A stretch of 10,771 nt of DNA from Chloroflexota bacterium (GTDB lineage Bacteria > Chloroflexota > Anaerolineae > Promineifilales > Promineifilaceae). Both the position numbers and the translations under genes were made by a program. Shown here piece by piece: positions 1-7,018 of this stretch. Where the stretch lies: NCBI GenBank assembly GCA_020353135.1, contig CP070688.1, forward strand, positions 2,212,284-2,223,054, read 5' to 3'. Below the pieces are notes generated by a model that saw nothing but the letters and a program-made list of their open reading frames with translations, searched no databases and was not told the origin of the DNA. Numbering within the stretch: the stretch's first letter is position 1; every line of letters begins with the position of its first letter.

Positions 1-8
1 GTTTCGGT

Positions 9-266
9 CTAGCCGCCAGCACGAATCAGCTTGGGCTCTATCATGACCTTTAAGTTGGCAAAGCCATCCGGATCGCCGCTCATGTGGATTCGAATCTGGC
101 CAACACAAAGCGAACCAATCTGGTAGTCCTCGATCTTGGCCAACCGCACCGACCAACCGTCTCCCTCCACGAGCCCCTCTTCGACGAGCGTCCCGCCCAT
201 TTCCAGCAGGTAATCCTGCATTAACCAAAGTGGAATGCCGCAAATATCGCGCGTTTCGCTTTCCAT
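9..266 (-). CDS. MoaD-related C-terminal domain protein (DUF1952 type)
   Basis: This 85-residue protein starts at the ATG at 264-266; the reading frame is open further upstream, but that part overlaps moaD in another frame and looks like a shadow. The pattern of PLWLMQDYLLEMGGT near the N-terminus, then a GSL segment and IRIHMSGD, matches what I recall of the C-terminal domain of the Thermus thermophilus MoaD-related protein (DUF1952, TBP-like fold), which has PPWLLERYLEEWGGT and a GSL segment. In Thermus the domain is fused to MoaD; here it is a separate gene 4 bp after moaD. A GGAGG made by the last codons of moaD lies 8 nt before the ATG, so translation is probably coupled. The biochemical role is not known to me; a helper in sulfur transfer or molybdopterin synthase assembly is inference. 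Confidence 0.8.
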   Translation of the reverse strand: MESETRDICGIPLWLMQDYLLEMGGTLVEEGLVEGDGWSVRLAKIEDYQIGSLCVGQIRIHMSGDPDGFANLKVMIEPKLIRAGG

Positions 267-270
267 TGGT

Positions 271-549
271 TCAGCCTCCGGCCACCGCCGGAAAGATGTC
301 AACTTTGTCGCCAGGATTGACGACCGTGTCCATGGCGTTGTCCAGATAGGGCGCGTCGCGGCCGTTGACGAATACATGCACGTGCGGGTAGAGGTTGCCA
401 TCTTCGTTCATCAATTCCTGACGCAGCGGCGGGAAGCGGGTCACCACTATCTCGACCACTTCAGCGACGGTCACGATCTCAGGCATGTCGAATTCGATGG
501 TTTTCTGCCCGACGATCGGCCGCAAGGTGGCGTAGAAGTTTATCTTCAT
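271..549 (-). CDS. moaD: MoaD/ThiS-family sulfur carrier, molybdopterin synthase small subunit
   Basis: The 92-residue protein has the ubiquitin-like beta-grasp layout: KINFYATLR at the N-terminus, VFVNGRDA at about residues 58-65, NPGDKVDIFP near residue 85, and the diagnostic C-terminal Gly-Gly at 91-92. In the family this Gly-Gly is adenylated by MoeB and turned into a thiocarboxylate. The carrier then gives sulfur to cyclic pyranopterin monophosphate together with MoaE in the cytoplasm. No moaE or moeB is visible in the window. The gene lies downstream of a molybdenum hydroxylase operon, which fits a supply role for its cofactor, but a hairpin and its own promoter separate the two. The closest relative I can recall by sequence is the N-terminal half of the Thermus MoaD-related protein. 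A ThiS-like or other sulfur-carrier role is the main alternative. Confidence 0.9.
   Translation of the reverse strand: MKINFYATLRPIVGQKTIEFDMPEIVTVAEVVEIVVTRFPPLRQELMNEDGNLYPHVHVFVNGRDAPYLDNAMDTVVNPGDKVDIFPAVAGG
275..279 (-). promoter_or_regulatory. Ribosome binding site inside the 3' end of moaD
   Basis: GGAGG, read on the minus strand, is formed by the GGA GGC codons for the terminal Gly-Gly of MoaD. It sits 8 nt before the ATG of the downstream DUF1952-type gene. This site fixes that start codon. Confidence 0.7.
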
Positions 550-555
550 GGGGCT

Positions 556-584
556 ATTATAACGACCACCCCCCGGTGGCTCAA
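556..584 (-). promoter_or_regulatory. Sigma70-type promoter of moaD, apparently leaderless
   Basis: On the minus strand there is TTGAGC (579-584), a 17-bp spacer, and a perfect TATAAT (556-561). The expected transcription start, 6-7 nt after the -10 box, falls on or next to the first base of the moaD ATG at 549. No Shine-Dalgarno sequence fits between the -10 box and the ATG, so the mRNA is probably leaderless. Confidence 0.7.
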
Positions 585-640
585 AGTGATCGACTGCCCT
601 GTGAGGGACTCTTAATGGGCCAGAAACTAAACAAGGAGGA

Positions 641-670
641 AAATGGGCAGGCCGTTCCGCCTGCCCATTT
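641..670 (-). terminator. Hairpin terminator after the molybdenum hydroxylase operon
   Basis: A perfect 12-bp inverted repeat (641-652 with 659-670, GC-rich core GGGCAGGC) encloses a 6-nt loop. On the minus strand it begins 19 bp after the stop codon of the FAD subunit gene. It is followed by a pyrimidine-rich stretch (TCCTCCTTGTTT) rather than a clean T run, so termination is likely but may be imperfect. Confidence 0.6.
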
Positions 671-688
671 GATTACCTAAAAAGAGAT

Positions 689-1573
689 TCAAGTAAGCGC
701 TGCCCGCCGGGCCGCGCTGGTCAGGGCGCGCCCGACGTAAACCTTGGCCATTGCGCGACGATAGTCGGCGCTGGCGTGGATATCGGTCAGGACGTCGCCG
801 TTCAGATCGTCAGCTACCGCCGCGGCTGCGGCGGCGATGTTTTCCTCGCTCAACGTCTTACCTTGCAGCGACTGGGCCACCGACGCCGCCCGGGTCGCAG
901 TCGGCATTACGCCGCCGACGCCTACGCTGCAATGGGTACAGCGGCCGTTTTCGGCCGCGATCACCGCCGCCGCGCCGACCATGGCGTAACCCGAGGCCGG
1001 ATTAGCTAGTTTCGCGTAAGCAGAGCCTGCTGCGTTGTTGAACATTCGACCAGGTTGAGGAGTGCGCACCCGAATGGACTTAAGAATCTCGCCATCCTGC
1101 AGTGCCGTGGTGAACAAATCGACAAAAAAGTCGCCAGCCAACACGTCACGGGAACCACTTGGACCCTCAATTTCAAAGCTGGCGTCCAGAGCAGTGAAGA
1201 CAGTTGGCAAGTCTGATGCGGGATCAGCGTGAGCCACATTGCCGCCGACTGTACCCCGGTTACGCACCTGGGGATCGCCGATCATACCGGCCGCCTCTGA
1301 CAATACGGTTGGTACGTCGTCGTTAGCGGCAACAGTGGCATGGGTGGTAAGAGCACCAATGGAGCAACTGCCGTCGCGTAAGACATGGATGCCGTTCATT
1401 TCGCCAATGCGGCCGATGTCTATCAACGCGCCTGGATCGGCCAGGCGAAGGTTCATGACAGGGATGAGGCTGTGCCCACCGGCCAGGAACTTGGCATTAG
1501 GATTTTGAGCCATCAGCGAAATAGCCTCGCCGACCGATTCGGCCCGGTAATAGTCAAACTTCGGTGGATTCAT
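689..1573 (-). CDS. Molybdenum hydroxylase FAD-binding subunit (CoxM/xanthine dehydrogenase medium-subunit family)
   Basis: The 294-residue protein is the usual size for a CoxM-type subunit. It carries both FAD-binding signatures of the family: AGGHS at residues 31-35, followed by LIPVMNLRL, and GTVGGNVAHADPASDLP at 107-123. The C-terminal third fits the CO dehydrogenase flavoprotein C-terminal domain (VGVGGVMPTATRA). In these complexes the subunit takes electrons from the [2Fe-2S] subunit and passes them to quinone, NAD or another acceptor. It is the last gene of the operon. Its ATG overlaps the TAA of the large-subunit gene (TAATG), and a GGAGG lies 9 nt before the ATG inside that gene. The acceptor and the overall substrate cannot be read from the sequence. 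Confidence 0.93.
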   Translation of the reverse strand: MNPPKFDYYRAESVGEAISLMAQNPNAKFLAGGHSLIPVMNLRLADPGALIDIGRIGEMNGIHVLRDGSCSIGALTTHATVAANDDVPTVLSEAAGMIGDPQVRNRGTVGGNVAHADPASDLPTVFTALDASFEIEGPSGSRDVLAGDFFVDLFTTALQDGEILKSIRVRTPQPGRMFNNAAGSAYAKLANPASGYAMVGAAAVIAAENGRCTHCSVGVGGVMPTATRAASVAQSLQGKTLSEENIAAAAAAVADDLNGDVLTDIHASADYRRAMAKVYVGRALTSAARRAALT

Positions 1574-3945
1574 TAGTCACTTCCTCCATTGCTGCTCGCC
1601 TGAATCGCCTGCCAGACCTTTTCGGCCGTCAGCGGCATGTCGATATGCTTGACGCCCAGCGGCGCCAACGCGTCCATTACCGCACTGCTGATGGTCGGGG
1701 TGGAGGCGATCGTGCCCATTTCGCCGGCCCCTTTCACGCCCAGCGGATTATGCGGCGATGGTGTGACAGTCCTGTCGACCTGAATTGATGGGAAACCACT
1801 TGCGCGAGGCATCGCGTAGTCCATCAGGGATGCGGTCAGCAGCTGGCCATCGTCGTCGTAGACCGCTCCTTCCCAAAGCGCCTGGCCGACGCCCTGGGCG
1901 ATACCGCCAGTGATCTGGGCCTCGACGATCATTGGGTTGATGACATTGCCGACGTCGTCGACGGCCACGTATTTCTGAATTGTGACCTCGCCGGTCTCCC
2001 TGTCGACCTCAACCTGGGCGATATGGGCGCTGTTTGGAAACGTGAAGTTGCTGGGATCATAGTAGGAGTCTTCCTCGAGGCCCGGTTCGACGCCTTCTGG
2101 TAGATCATGAGCCACATAAGCGGCGAAGGCGATCTCGCCAAATGCCTTGGCCTGCTCCGGAGAACCTTTCACGCGGAAATTACCGGAGGCGGGATCATAC
2201 TCCACATCATTCTCGGCTGCTTCTAGCTGGTGGGCGGCTATCTTCGTCATCTTATGAATGATCTTCTCGGAGCTGCGGACCAAGGCGCTGGCGCCGACGG
2301 CCGTGCTGCGGCTGCCATAGGTGCCCATACCGCTGGTGATAACGGCCGTGTCACCGTGGGAGATGTCGATATCGTCTGGCGGCAGGCCGAGCTGATCGGC
2401 TACGATCTGGCGAAAGGTCGTTTCGTGGCCCTGGCCATGAGTGTGGGCGCCAGTAAGAACGGTAACCTTAGCCGTCGGGTGCACGCGGATGGTGCCACTT
2501 TCCCAGAAGCCGGTCACGCCGCCCAGCGCGCCAGCCACGGCCGAAGGCGCAGGACCGCTGGCCTCGATGCAACCGGTGACCCCGATGCCCACAAGTCGTC
2601 CCTCGGCCTGCGCCTTGACCTGTTCGGCCAACATGGCCTGATAATCCGAAACCTCTTCCACCTTGGCGAAAAGCCCTTGATAGTTGCCACTGTCATACAG
2701 TAAAGCGACCGGCGTCTGATAAGGAAACTCATCGGCCGGGATCAGGTTCTTCTTGCGGAATTCCAGTTTGTTCACGCCCAACTCGTTAGCCGCCAGGTCC
2801 ATGAGCCGTTCGACCACATAGGCTGCCTCAGGCCGGCCGGCGCCACGGTAGGCGTCAACCCACACCGTGTTGGTAAGCGTGCCGTAGACCTTTCCGTATA
2901 TATTGGGGATCTTGTACAGACCCGAAAGGAGCAGTACATAGAACGCCGTCGGGATGAGAGGGGCAACAGTAGACAGGTAAGCGCCATTATTGGCCCAGGT
3001 TTCAACGCTCAGTCCGGTAACGGTACCATCATCATTAAAGGCCAGCCGCGCCTTTGTTACATGATCGCGGCCCTGGCTGTCTGACATTGCCGCCTCAGTG
3101 CGCGTAGAGACCCATTTGACAGGCCGGTTCGTCTTCATCGCCGCTAGAGGGACAAGAATCTCTTCCGGGTAGTTCGGTATCTTGCTGCCGAATCCCCCGC
3201 CTACGTCGGGGGAAATCAGGCGCAACTTATGCTCTGGTATCTGAAACGTGAAGCCGCTCATCACGACGCGGGTCAGGTTGGGATTCTGGCTCGTAGTCCA
3301 GAGCGTCATTTCCTCGGTAATGTCGTCCCATTGAGCGACGCAAGCGCGCGGTTCCATGGCCGTAGCTATCAATCGCTGATTAATCAAATCAAGTTCTACG
3401 ACATGATCAGCCTCGGCAAAGGCCTGCTCGGTTTCCTCTTCGGGCCCAAACGCCCAGACGTAGCTCGTATTATCGGCCACGTCGTCGTGGACCAAAGGCG
3501 CGCCCGGTTCGGCCGCCTTGCGAGCATCCACAACGGCCGGTAGGACTTCGTACTCGACTTCGATGAGATCTAGCGCGTCCTGAGCGATGTAGGGGCTCTC
3601 GGCCACCACGGCCACGACCCGATCGCCGACGTGGCGAACTTTTTCCACAGCCAGGGCATCGTTTTGCGGGACCTTGATATCGGGCACCAGCCAGCCACAA
3701 ATGAGCGGGCCGCACGGGCTGGACTCGGCCAAGACATCGTCGGTGGTGATGACATCTATGACCCCGTCGAGCGCCTCGGCGGCCGATGTGTCAACACTTA
3801 GGACCCTGGCGTGGGCATACGGGCTGCGCTTGATGGCCATATAGGCCATGTTTGGCAAAGTGAGGTTGGCCACATACCTGCCTTTTCCCCGGATGAAGCG
3901 CGGATCTTCATATCTTCTGATGCTTTTGCCTATATATTCGCCCAT
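1573..3945 (-). CDS. Molybdenum hydroxylase large subunit, CoxL form II-like (aldehyde oxidase/xanthine dehydrogenase family)
   Basis: The 790-residue protein binds the molybdopterin cytosine dinucleotide cofactor and is the catalytic subunit. The N-terminal YIGKSIRRYEDPRFI and RSPYAHARV belong to the alpha/beta hammerhead domain. The Mo-pterin motif GGGFGSK is at residues 249-255. The active-site loop AYRGAGR is at 365-371. The catalytic glutamate lies in GVKGAGEMGT (Glu742). AYRGAGR marks form II CoxL-like proteins; genuine form I CO dehydrogenase has AYxCSFR with the Cu-binding cysteine. CO oxidation is therefore not supported, and an aldehyde, purine or other aromatic heterocycle substrate is possible. 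The frame is open 25 codons further upstream, but that part lies inside the small-subunit gene. The ATG chosen forms a TGATG overlap with the small-subunit stop and has a GGAGG 9 nt upstream. Confidence 0.94.
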   Translation of the reverse strand: MGEYIGKSIRRYEDPRFIRGKGRYVANLTLPNMAYMAIKRSPYAHARVLSVDTSAAEALDGVIDVITTDDVLAESSPCGPLICGWLVPDIKVPQNDALAVEKVRHVGDRVVAVVAESPYIAQDALDLIEVEYEVLPAVVDARKAAEPGAPLVHDDVADNTSYVWAFGPEEETEQAFAEADHVVELDLINQRLIATAMEPRACVAQWDDITEEMTLWTTSQNPNLTRVVMSGFTFQIPEHKLRLISPDVGGGFGSKIPNYPEEILVPLAAMKTNRPVKWVSTRTEAAMSDSQGRDHVTKARLAFNDDGTVTGLSVETWANNGAYLSTVAPLIPTAFYVLLLSGLYKIPNIYGKVYGTLTNTVWVDAYRGAGRPEAAYVVERLMDLAANELGVNKLEFRKKNLIPADEFPYQTPVALLYDSGNYQGLFAKVEEVSDYQAMLAEQVKAQAEGRLVGIGVTGCIEASGPAPSAVAGALGGVTGFWESGTIRVHPTAKVTVLTGAHTHGQGHETTFRQIVADQLGLPPDDIDISHGDTAVITSGMGTYGSRSTAVGASALVRSSEKIIHKMTKIAAHQLEAAENDVEYDPASGNFRVKGSPEQAKAFGEIAFAAYVAHDLPEGVEPGLEEDSYYDPSNFTFPNSAHIAQVEVDRETGEVTIQKYVAVDDVGNVINPMIVEAQITGGIAQGVGQALWEGAVYDDDGQLLTASLMDYAMPRASGFPSIQVDRTVTPSPHNPLGVKGAGEMGTIASTPTISSAVMDALAPLGVKHIDMPLTAEKVWQAIQASSNGGSD
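1583..1587 (-). promoter_or_regulatory. Ribosome binding site for the FAD subunit, inside the large-subunit gene
   Basis: GGAGG on the minus strand comes from the terminal Gly-Gly codons of the large subunit (GGA GGA AGT GAC TAA). It lies 9 nt before the FAD-subunit ATG and supports that start and coupled translation. Confidence 0.7.
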
Positions 3946-4415
3946 CAGCCACTTCCTCCCATCTCGACGGCCGCTGCTTTCACCGAGCGGACGATATTCT
4001 CGTAGCCCGTGCAGCGGCAAAGATTACCTTCCAATCCCTCGCGAATGTCTTGTTCGCCGAGATTGGGGTTATTCTCGACCAGCTTCACGGCAGCCATGAT
4101 CATGCCAGGCGTACAGTAGCCACATTGAAGGCCGTGCTTATCCCAGAACGCTTGCTGCATGGGATGCAGGTTACCGTTCTGGGCCAGACCCTCGATCGTG
4201 GTTATCTCAGCGCCCTCGGCCTGCACGGCCAACGTGGTACAGGACTTGACGGCCATGCCATTCAGATGAATGGTGCAGGCCCCACATTGGCTGGTATCGC
4301 AGCCGATGTTCGTACCGGTCAATCCGAGCGCATCGCGCAGGAAATGCACCAGCAGCGTCCTTGGCTCGACGTCCCGAGTATAGGACTTACCATTGACGGT
4401 CATCGTGACTTCCAT
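3945..4415 (-). CDS. Molybdenum hydroxylase [2Fe-2S] small subunit (CoxS family)
   Basis: The 156-residue protein has two iron-sulfur domains. The plant-ferredoxin-like N-terminal domain carries Cys39, Cys44, Cys47 (CDTSQCGAC) and Cys59. The helical domain carries CGYC (98-101) and CRC (133-135) within NLCRCTGY. All eight cluster ligands are present, so both [2Fe-2S] centres should form. It relays electrons from the molybdenum site to the FAD subunit. It is the first gene of the operon, in the order small-large-medium rather than the medium-small-large order of classical cox operons. AGGAGAGG lies 7 nt before the ATG. No Tat or Sec signal peptide is seen, so the complex should be cytoplasmic or attached to the inner face of the membrane. 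Confidence 0.94.
   Translation of the reverse strand: MEVTMTVNGKSYTRDVEPRTLLVHFLRDALGLTGTNIGCDTSQCGACTIHLNGMAVKSCTTLAVQAEGAEITTIEGLAQNGNLHPMQQAFWDKHGLQCGYCTPGMIMAAVKLVENNPNLGEQDIREGLEGNLCRCTGYENIVRSVKAAAVEMGGSG
3955..3959 (-). promoter_or_regulatory. Ribosome binding site for the large subunit, inside the small-subunit gene
   Basis: GGAGG on the minus strand comes from the Gly-Gly codons near the end of the small subunit (GGA GGA AGT GGC TGA). It lies 9 nt before the large-subunit ATG and decides between this start and the upstream in-frame ATG. Confidence 0.7.
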
Positions 4416-4824
4416 AGAAAAACCTCTCCTGTCCGTGAGTATATTGGGGTATGAGCTGACTTCTTTGATGCGGCTTAAATGCCGTCGCCAGGCACAAATA
4501 CCTCCGCGCCAATACCAACGATATAGATTCAGCCAGAGTGCCGCTAGATGTCGGAGCCTCGATGAGGGCGTCTGCAGCTGTGATAGGGTTGCTTATCTGA
4601 GGATAATCGTCGCCGTCCAATTATCGAGTTGGCAGAAGGTGGCCGAATGGTACCCGGACGACAACAGCCAAACTCTAACGAATTAGTCCGTTTTCGTCAA
4701 GTGATTCATAAGGCGTGGCGTGGCGTATATGGACCTATTGGCCGGTTAGCATTATGATTGTGCTTCAGAGTTGGATTTCTCCTGTTCTGACCAGGAGCTA
4801 TACGAGCATCGTAATCGGAAACAG
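4416..4824. other. Divergent intergenic region
   Basis: This stretch separates the minus-strand molybdenum hydroxylase operon from the plus-strand FAD oxidoreductase gene. It must hold the operon promoter: a TATACT (4438-4443, minus) is a possible -10 box, but I find no good -35 box at the right distance. A triple tandem GGCGT (4712-4726) lies just before the plus-strand promoter candidate and could be an operator. The short reading frames here lack a ribosome site or recognisable sequence and look like noise. No tRNA or riboswitch is recognised. Confidence 0.6.
4730..4758 (+). promoter_or_regulatory. Candidate promoter of the FAD oxidoreductase gene
   Basis: TGGACC (4730-4735, four of six -35 bases) and TATGAT (4753-4758, five of six -10 bases) are separated by exactly 17 bp. 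The expected start near 4765 would give a leader of about 60 nt. The site was picked by eye and is moderately supported. Confidence 0.45.
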
Positions 4825-5910
4825 ATGAGTAGAGGTAAGAATAGACCGATAAAGATCTTGGGCGCCGGGCCTTCTGGGCTAACGGCGGCTATCAACCTGG
4901 CGCTGGCAGGACATGACGTCGACGTCTTCGAGAAACGGGGTGACACCGGCAAGCGTTTCCACGGCGACCTGCAAGGGCTGGAGAATTGGTCCGACGAGGA
5001 AGATGTCCTGGAGCACTTCGGCCGGATGAACATCGACATCAACTTCGACGCCGATCCATTCCTCAAGCTGGTCATCACCAACGGCCGCAACCAGCGTGTA
5101 TCCCACTATGACCATCCGCTTTGTTACCTTGTAAAGCGCGGCGATGTCGCCGGCAGCCTGGACCAGGGCTTGAAGCGGCAAGCGGTAGAGGCTGGCGTTA
5201 ATATCCATTTCAAGCAAACGATCCCGCCCGAAGAGGCAGACATCGTGGCCACGGGGCCGATCTCGCGCGAGCTGTTCGCGGTCGACAAAGGCATCGTTTT
5301 CGGCACGAGTTATGAGGACACGAATGTATTCCTGTTGAACGACCGGGCCGCCTACAAGGGTTATTCGTACTTGCTCATCACTCGGGGCTATGGATGCATG
5401 TGCACCGTGCTCTTCGACCGGTTCCCCGATCTAGACGAGAATTTTAAGGTCGCCCGCCAGATGCTGGAGGATATGTTTCCTTTTGACATTCAAGACCCGC
5501 AGCCAGTGGCTGGCGTCGGCTGTTTTTCGACCAAGAACATTTACCAACAAGGCGACACGCTGTATGTTGGCGAAGCGGCCGGCTTGCAGGACCTGATGTG
5601 GGGTTTCGGCATTAAGACGGCCGTCGAGTCGGGTTATCTGGCCGCCGACTCCATCATTCACGACCGGGATTTCGCCACGGCGGCCCAGGCCCGATTCCAA
5701 CCGAAGCTCAAGGCAACGCTGGTTGACCGCTTTGTCTGGGAGATCCTGCGCTACAAGGATTATCGGGCTGTTGTCGGCGACGGCTTGTCTACCCAGGCCC
5801 GAAGTTCCTTCGATCTGGGCTTCATGTATAACTACAGCTGGTTGCACCGCCTGGTTTACCCTTTTGCCCTCTGGGCAATGCGCCGCCGCTATCCTAACTT
5901 GCGAATCTAG
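4825..5910 (+). CDS. FAD-dependent oxidoreductase, geranylgeranyl reductase-like
   Basis: The 361-residue protein has an N-terminal Rossmann dinucleotide-binding motif (GAGPSG, residues 13-18), with the ribose-binding acidic residue at Glu37 in VFEKR and the middle ATG motif at 142-144. The second FAD motif, GEAAGLQDLMWGFGI at 249-263, is the pattern of the geranylgeranyl reductase/digeranylgeranylglycerophospholipid reductase family (group 2 flavoprotein monooxygenase fold). Relatives reduce isoprenoid double bonds in chlorophyll or quinone side chains or membrane lipids; many others have unknown substrates. The C-terminus ends in a basic, aromatic stretch (WAMRRRYP) that might touch the membrane. 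The frame extends upstream to a TTG at 4771, but the ATG at 4825 leaves a normal short N-terminus before the first beta strand. The ribosome site before it is weak. The specific substrate is not known. Confidence 0.85.
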   Translation: MSRGKNRPIKILGAGPSGLTAAINLALAGHDVDVFEKRGDTGKRFHGDLQGLENWSDEEDVLEHFGRMNIDINFDADPFLKLVITNGRNQRVSHYDHPLCYLVKRGDVAGSLDQGLKRQAVEAGVNIHFKQTIPPEEADIVATGPISRELFAVDKGIVFGTSYEDTNVFLLNDRAAYKGYSYLLITRGYGCMCTVLFDRFPDLDENFKVARQMLEDMFPFDIQDPQPVAGVGCFSTKNIYQQGDTLYVGEAAGLQDLMWGFGIKTAVESGYLAADSIIHDRDFATAAQARFQPKLKATLVDRFVWEILRYKDYRAVVGDGLSTQARSSFDLGFMYNYSWLHRLVYPFALWAMRRRYPNLRI

Positions 5911-5970
5911 GATGCCGATAGGCGAGCCGACTTCCGGAGGCGTGATCCAGGACTGGTTGAGACAGCGATT

Positions 5971-6792
5971 ATGGGATCGGAATTCGTTGCAGGAATAACT
6001 GGTCAACCTGACTTCCACGAGCTAGTCAAAGCATTTCGAACGCCGAGCGTCGTCGCCTTGGCCCTCATGGGCAGCTACGCTCGAGGAGTTGCCAGCCGCT
6101 TCAGCGACGTCGATCTCGTGCGCTTCTACACGGATGCCGCCCGCCCAGGCGAAGCAGAGACCCACCTTCGAGGTGGTCTCTTCGTCGTGGTTAGCGATGC
6201 CTACCCGATACAGGTAGAAGGGTGGTTCACCAAACCCGAACAAGCCACCGCGACAATGGCCGGTTTACGCTCCGCCAGGTCATTGTGGGATCCTGACGGC
6301 TTCTTCCAGGCTATCCAGGAGCGAGCCAAGGCCTTCAATTGGGACGACGAGATGCAGTCTCGGGCCGACGCCTGGGCCAGTTCGGAGATGGTCGGCTGGA
6401 TCGAGGAAGTCCAAAAAGGACTGGCCGGTCTCAAGACTGGGCACATTGGTCGGTTGCTGAACGCGCGTTACGGCCTGACATGGGGCCTGACCAACGTGCT
6501 TCGCGTCCAACGCGGTATCTTGATTTCCGGTGACAACGGCAGCTATTCAGAGGTAATCGAGGCCATAGGCCCGGACTCGCATTGGGCTATGCTGAGCCGG
6601 CTGGCATATGGAATCGACGGTGCCGGCTCTCTGCCAGACCAGGTCCGGGCTGGCCTGCAACTATATGTCCATACGGCCGAGTTGTTAGCCACCGTCCTCA
6701 GGCCGAAGGATGCGCGCATGGTCAATGAGGTTGTCAGACGAATCGGGGGTGAGATTGGCATAGGGTTGCCTGCTATCGAACCAAAAGCGTGA
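5971..6792 (+). CDS. Nucleotidyltransferase-fold protein
   Basis: The 273-residue protein carries the minimal nucleotidyltransferase signature. The helix-turn motif GSYARG is at residues 34-39, followed by SDVDL at 45-49 with two metal-binding aspartates (Asp46, Asp48). A plausible third carboxylate is Glu83 in QVEGW. The rest is mainly helical (about residues 105-260), like the C-terminal bundle of kanamycin nucleotidyltransferase and similar proteins. It could transfer a nucleotide to a small molecule or protein; resistance is only one possibility. It begins 60 bp after the FAD oxidoreductase gene with no terminator between them, so the two may be co-transcribed. The ATG used lacks a close ribosome site; a GGAGG at 5936-5940 is about 30 nt away. 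The start is therefore less certain than the gene. Confidence 0.8.
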   Translation: MGSEFVAGITGQPDFHELVKAFRTPSVVALALMGSYARGVASRFSDVDLVRFYTDAARPGEAETHLRGGLFVVVSDAYPIQVEGWFTKPEQATATMAGLRSARSLWDPDGFFQAIQERAKAFNWDDEMQSRADAWASSEMVGWIEEVQKGLAGLKTGHIGRLLNARYGLTWGLTNVLRVQRGILISGDNGSYSEVIEAIGPDSHWAMLSRLAYGIDGAGSLPDQVRAGLQLYVHTAELLATVLRPKDARMVNEVVRRIGGEIGIGLPAIEPKA

Positions 6793-6801
6793 TCGCTGCC
6801 T

Positions 6802-6830
6802 TTGTGGCTCAGCGCATCTGGAGGTATAAT
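6802..6830 (+). promoter_or_regulatory. Candidate promoter of the lipoprotein gene
   Basis: TTGTGG (6802-6807), a 17-bp spacer and a perfect TATAAT (6825-6830) precede the lipoprotein gene. A start near 6837 would give a leader of about 180 nt. In that leader I see no clear gene or riboswitch. The -10 box is strong; the -35 box matches only at TTG. Confidence 0.55.
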
Positions 6831-7018
6831 AGTTGGGTTGCCCTGGCAGAAACAACGAAAAGCTACTCGAGATTTACTTGAAGACAAGGTGTAGAGTCAG
6901 CGGAATCAGTTGACTATTGCCCTATCGATGTGCGTCACATGGATGATCGCGCGAAGGGCTCGCCTCCGGTTAGTCTGGATATTGCGGGCACCAATGATTG
7001 TGGGTGGAGGACAAGTGG

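Noticed and set aside
235..615. 126-codon plus-strand frame opposite moaD
   Set aside because: It is antisense to moaD, whose MoaD motifs and C-terminal Gly-Gly are clear; its translation shows no family pattern.
4387..4620. 77-codon minus-strand frame upstream of the small-subunit gene
   Set aside because: It overlaps the start of a clear gene, has no recognisable protein pattern and no convincing ribosome site.
4640..4690. Possible tRNA fragment (GGTGGCCGAATGGTA resembles a D-arm)
   Set aside because: No acceptor stem, anticodon arm or T-arm can be folded around it.
6910..6940. TTGACT as a second -35 box for the lipoprotein gene
   Set aside because: No acceptable -10 box lies 16-18 bp downstream.
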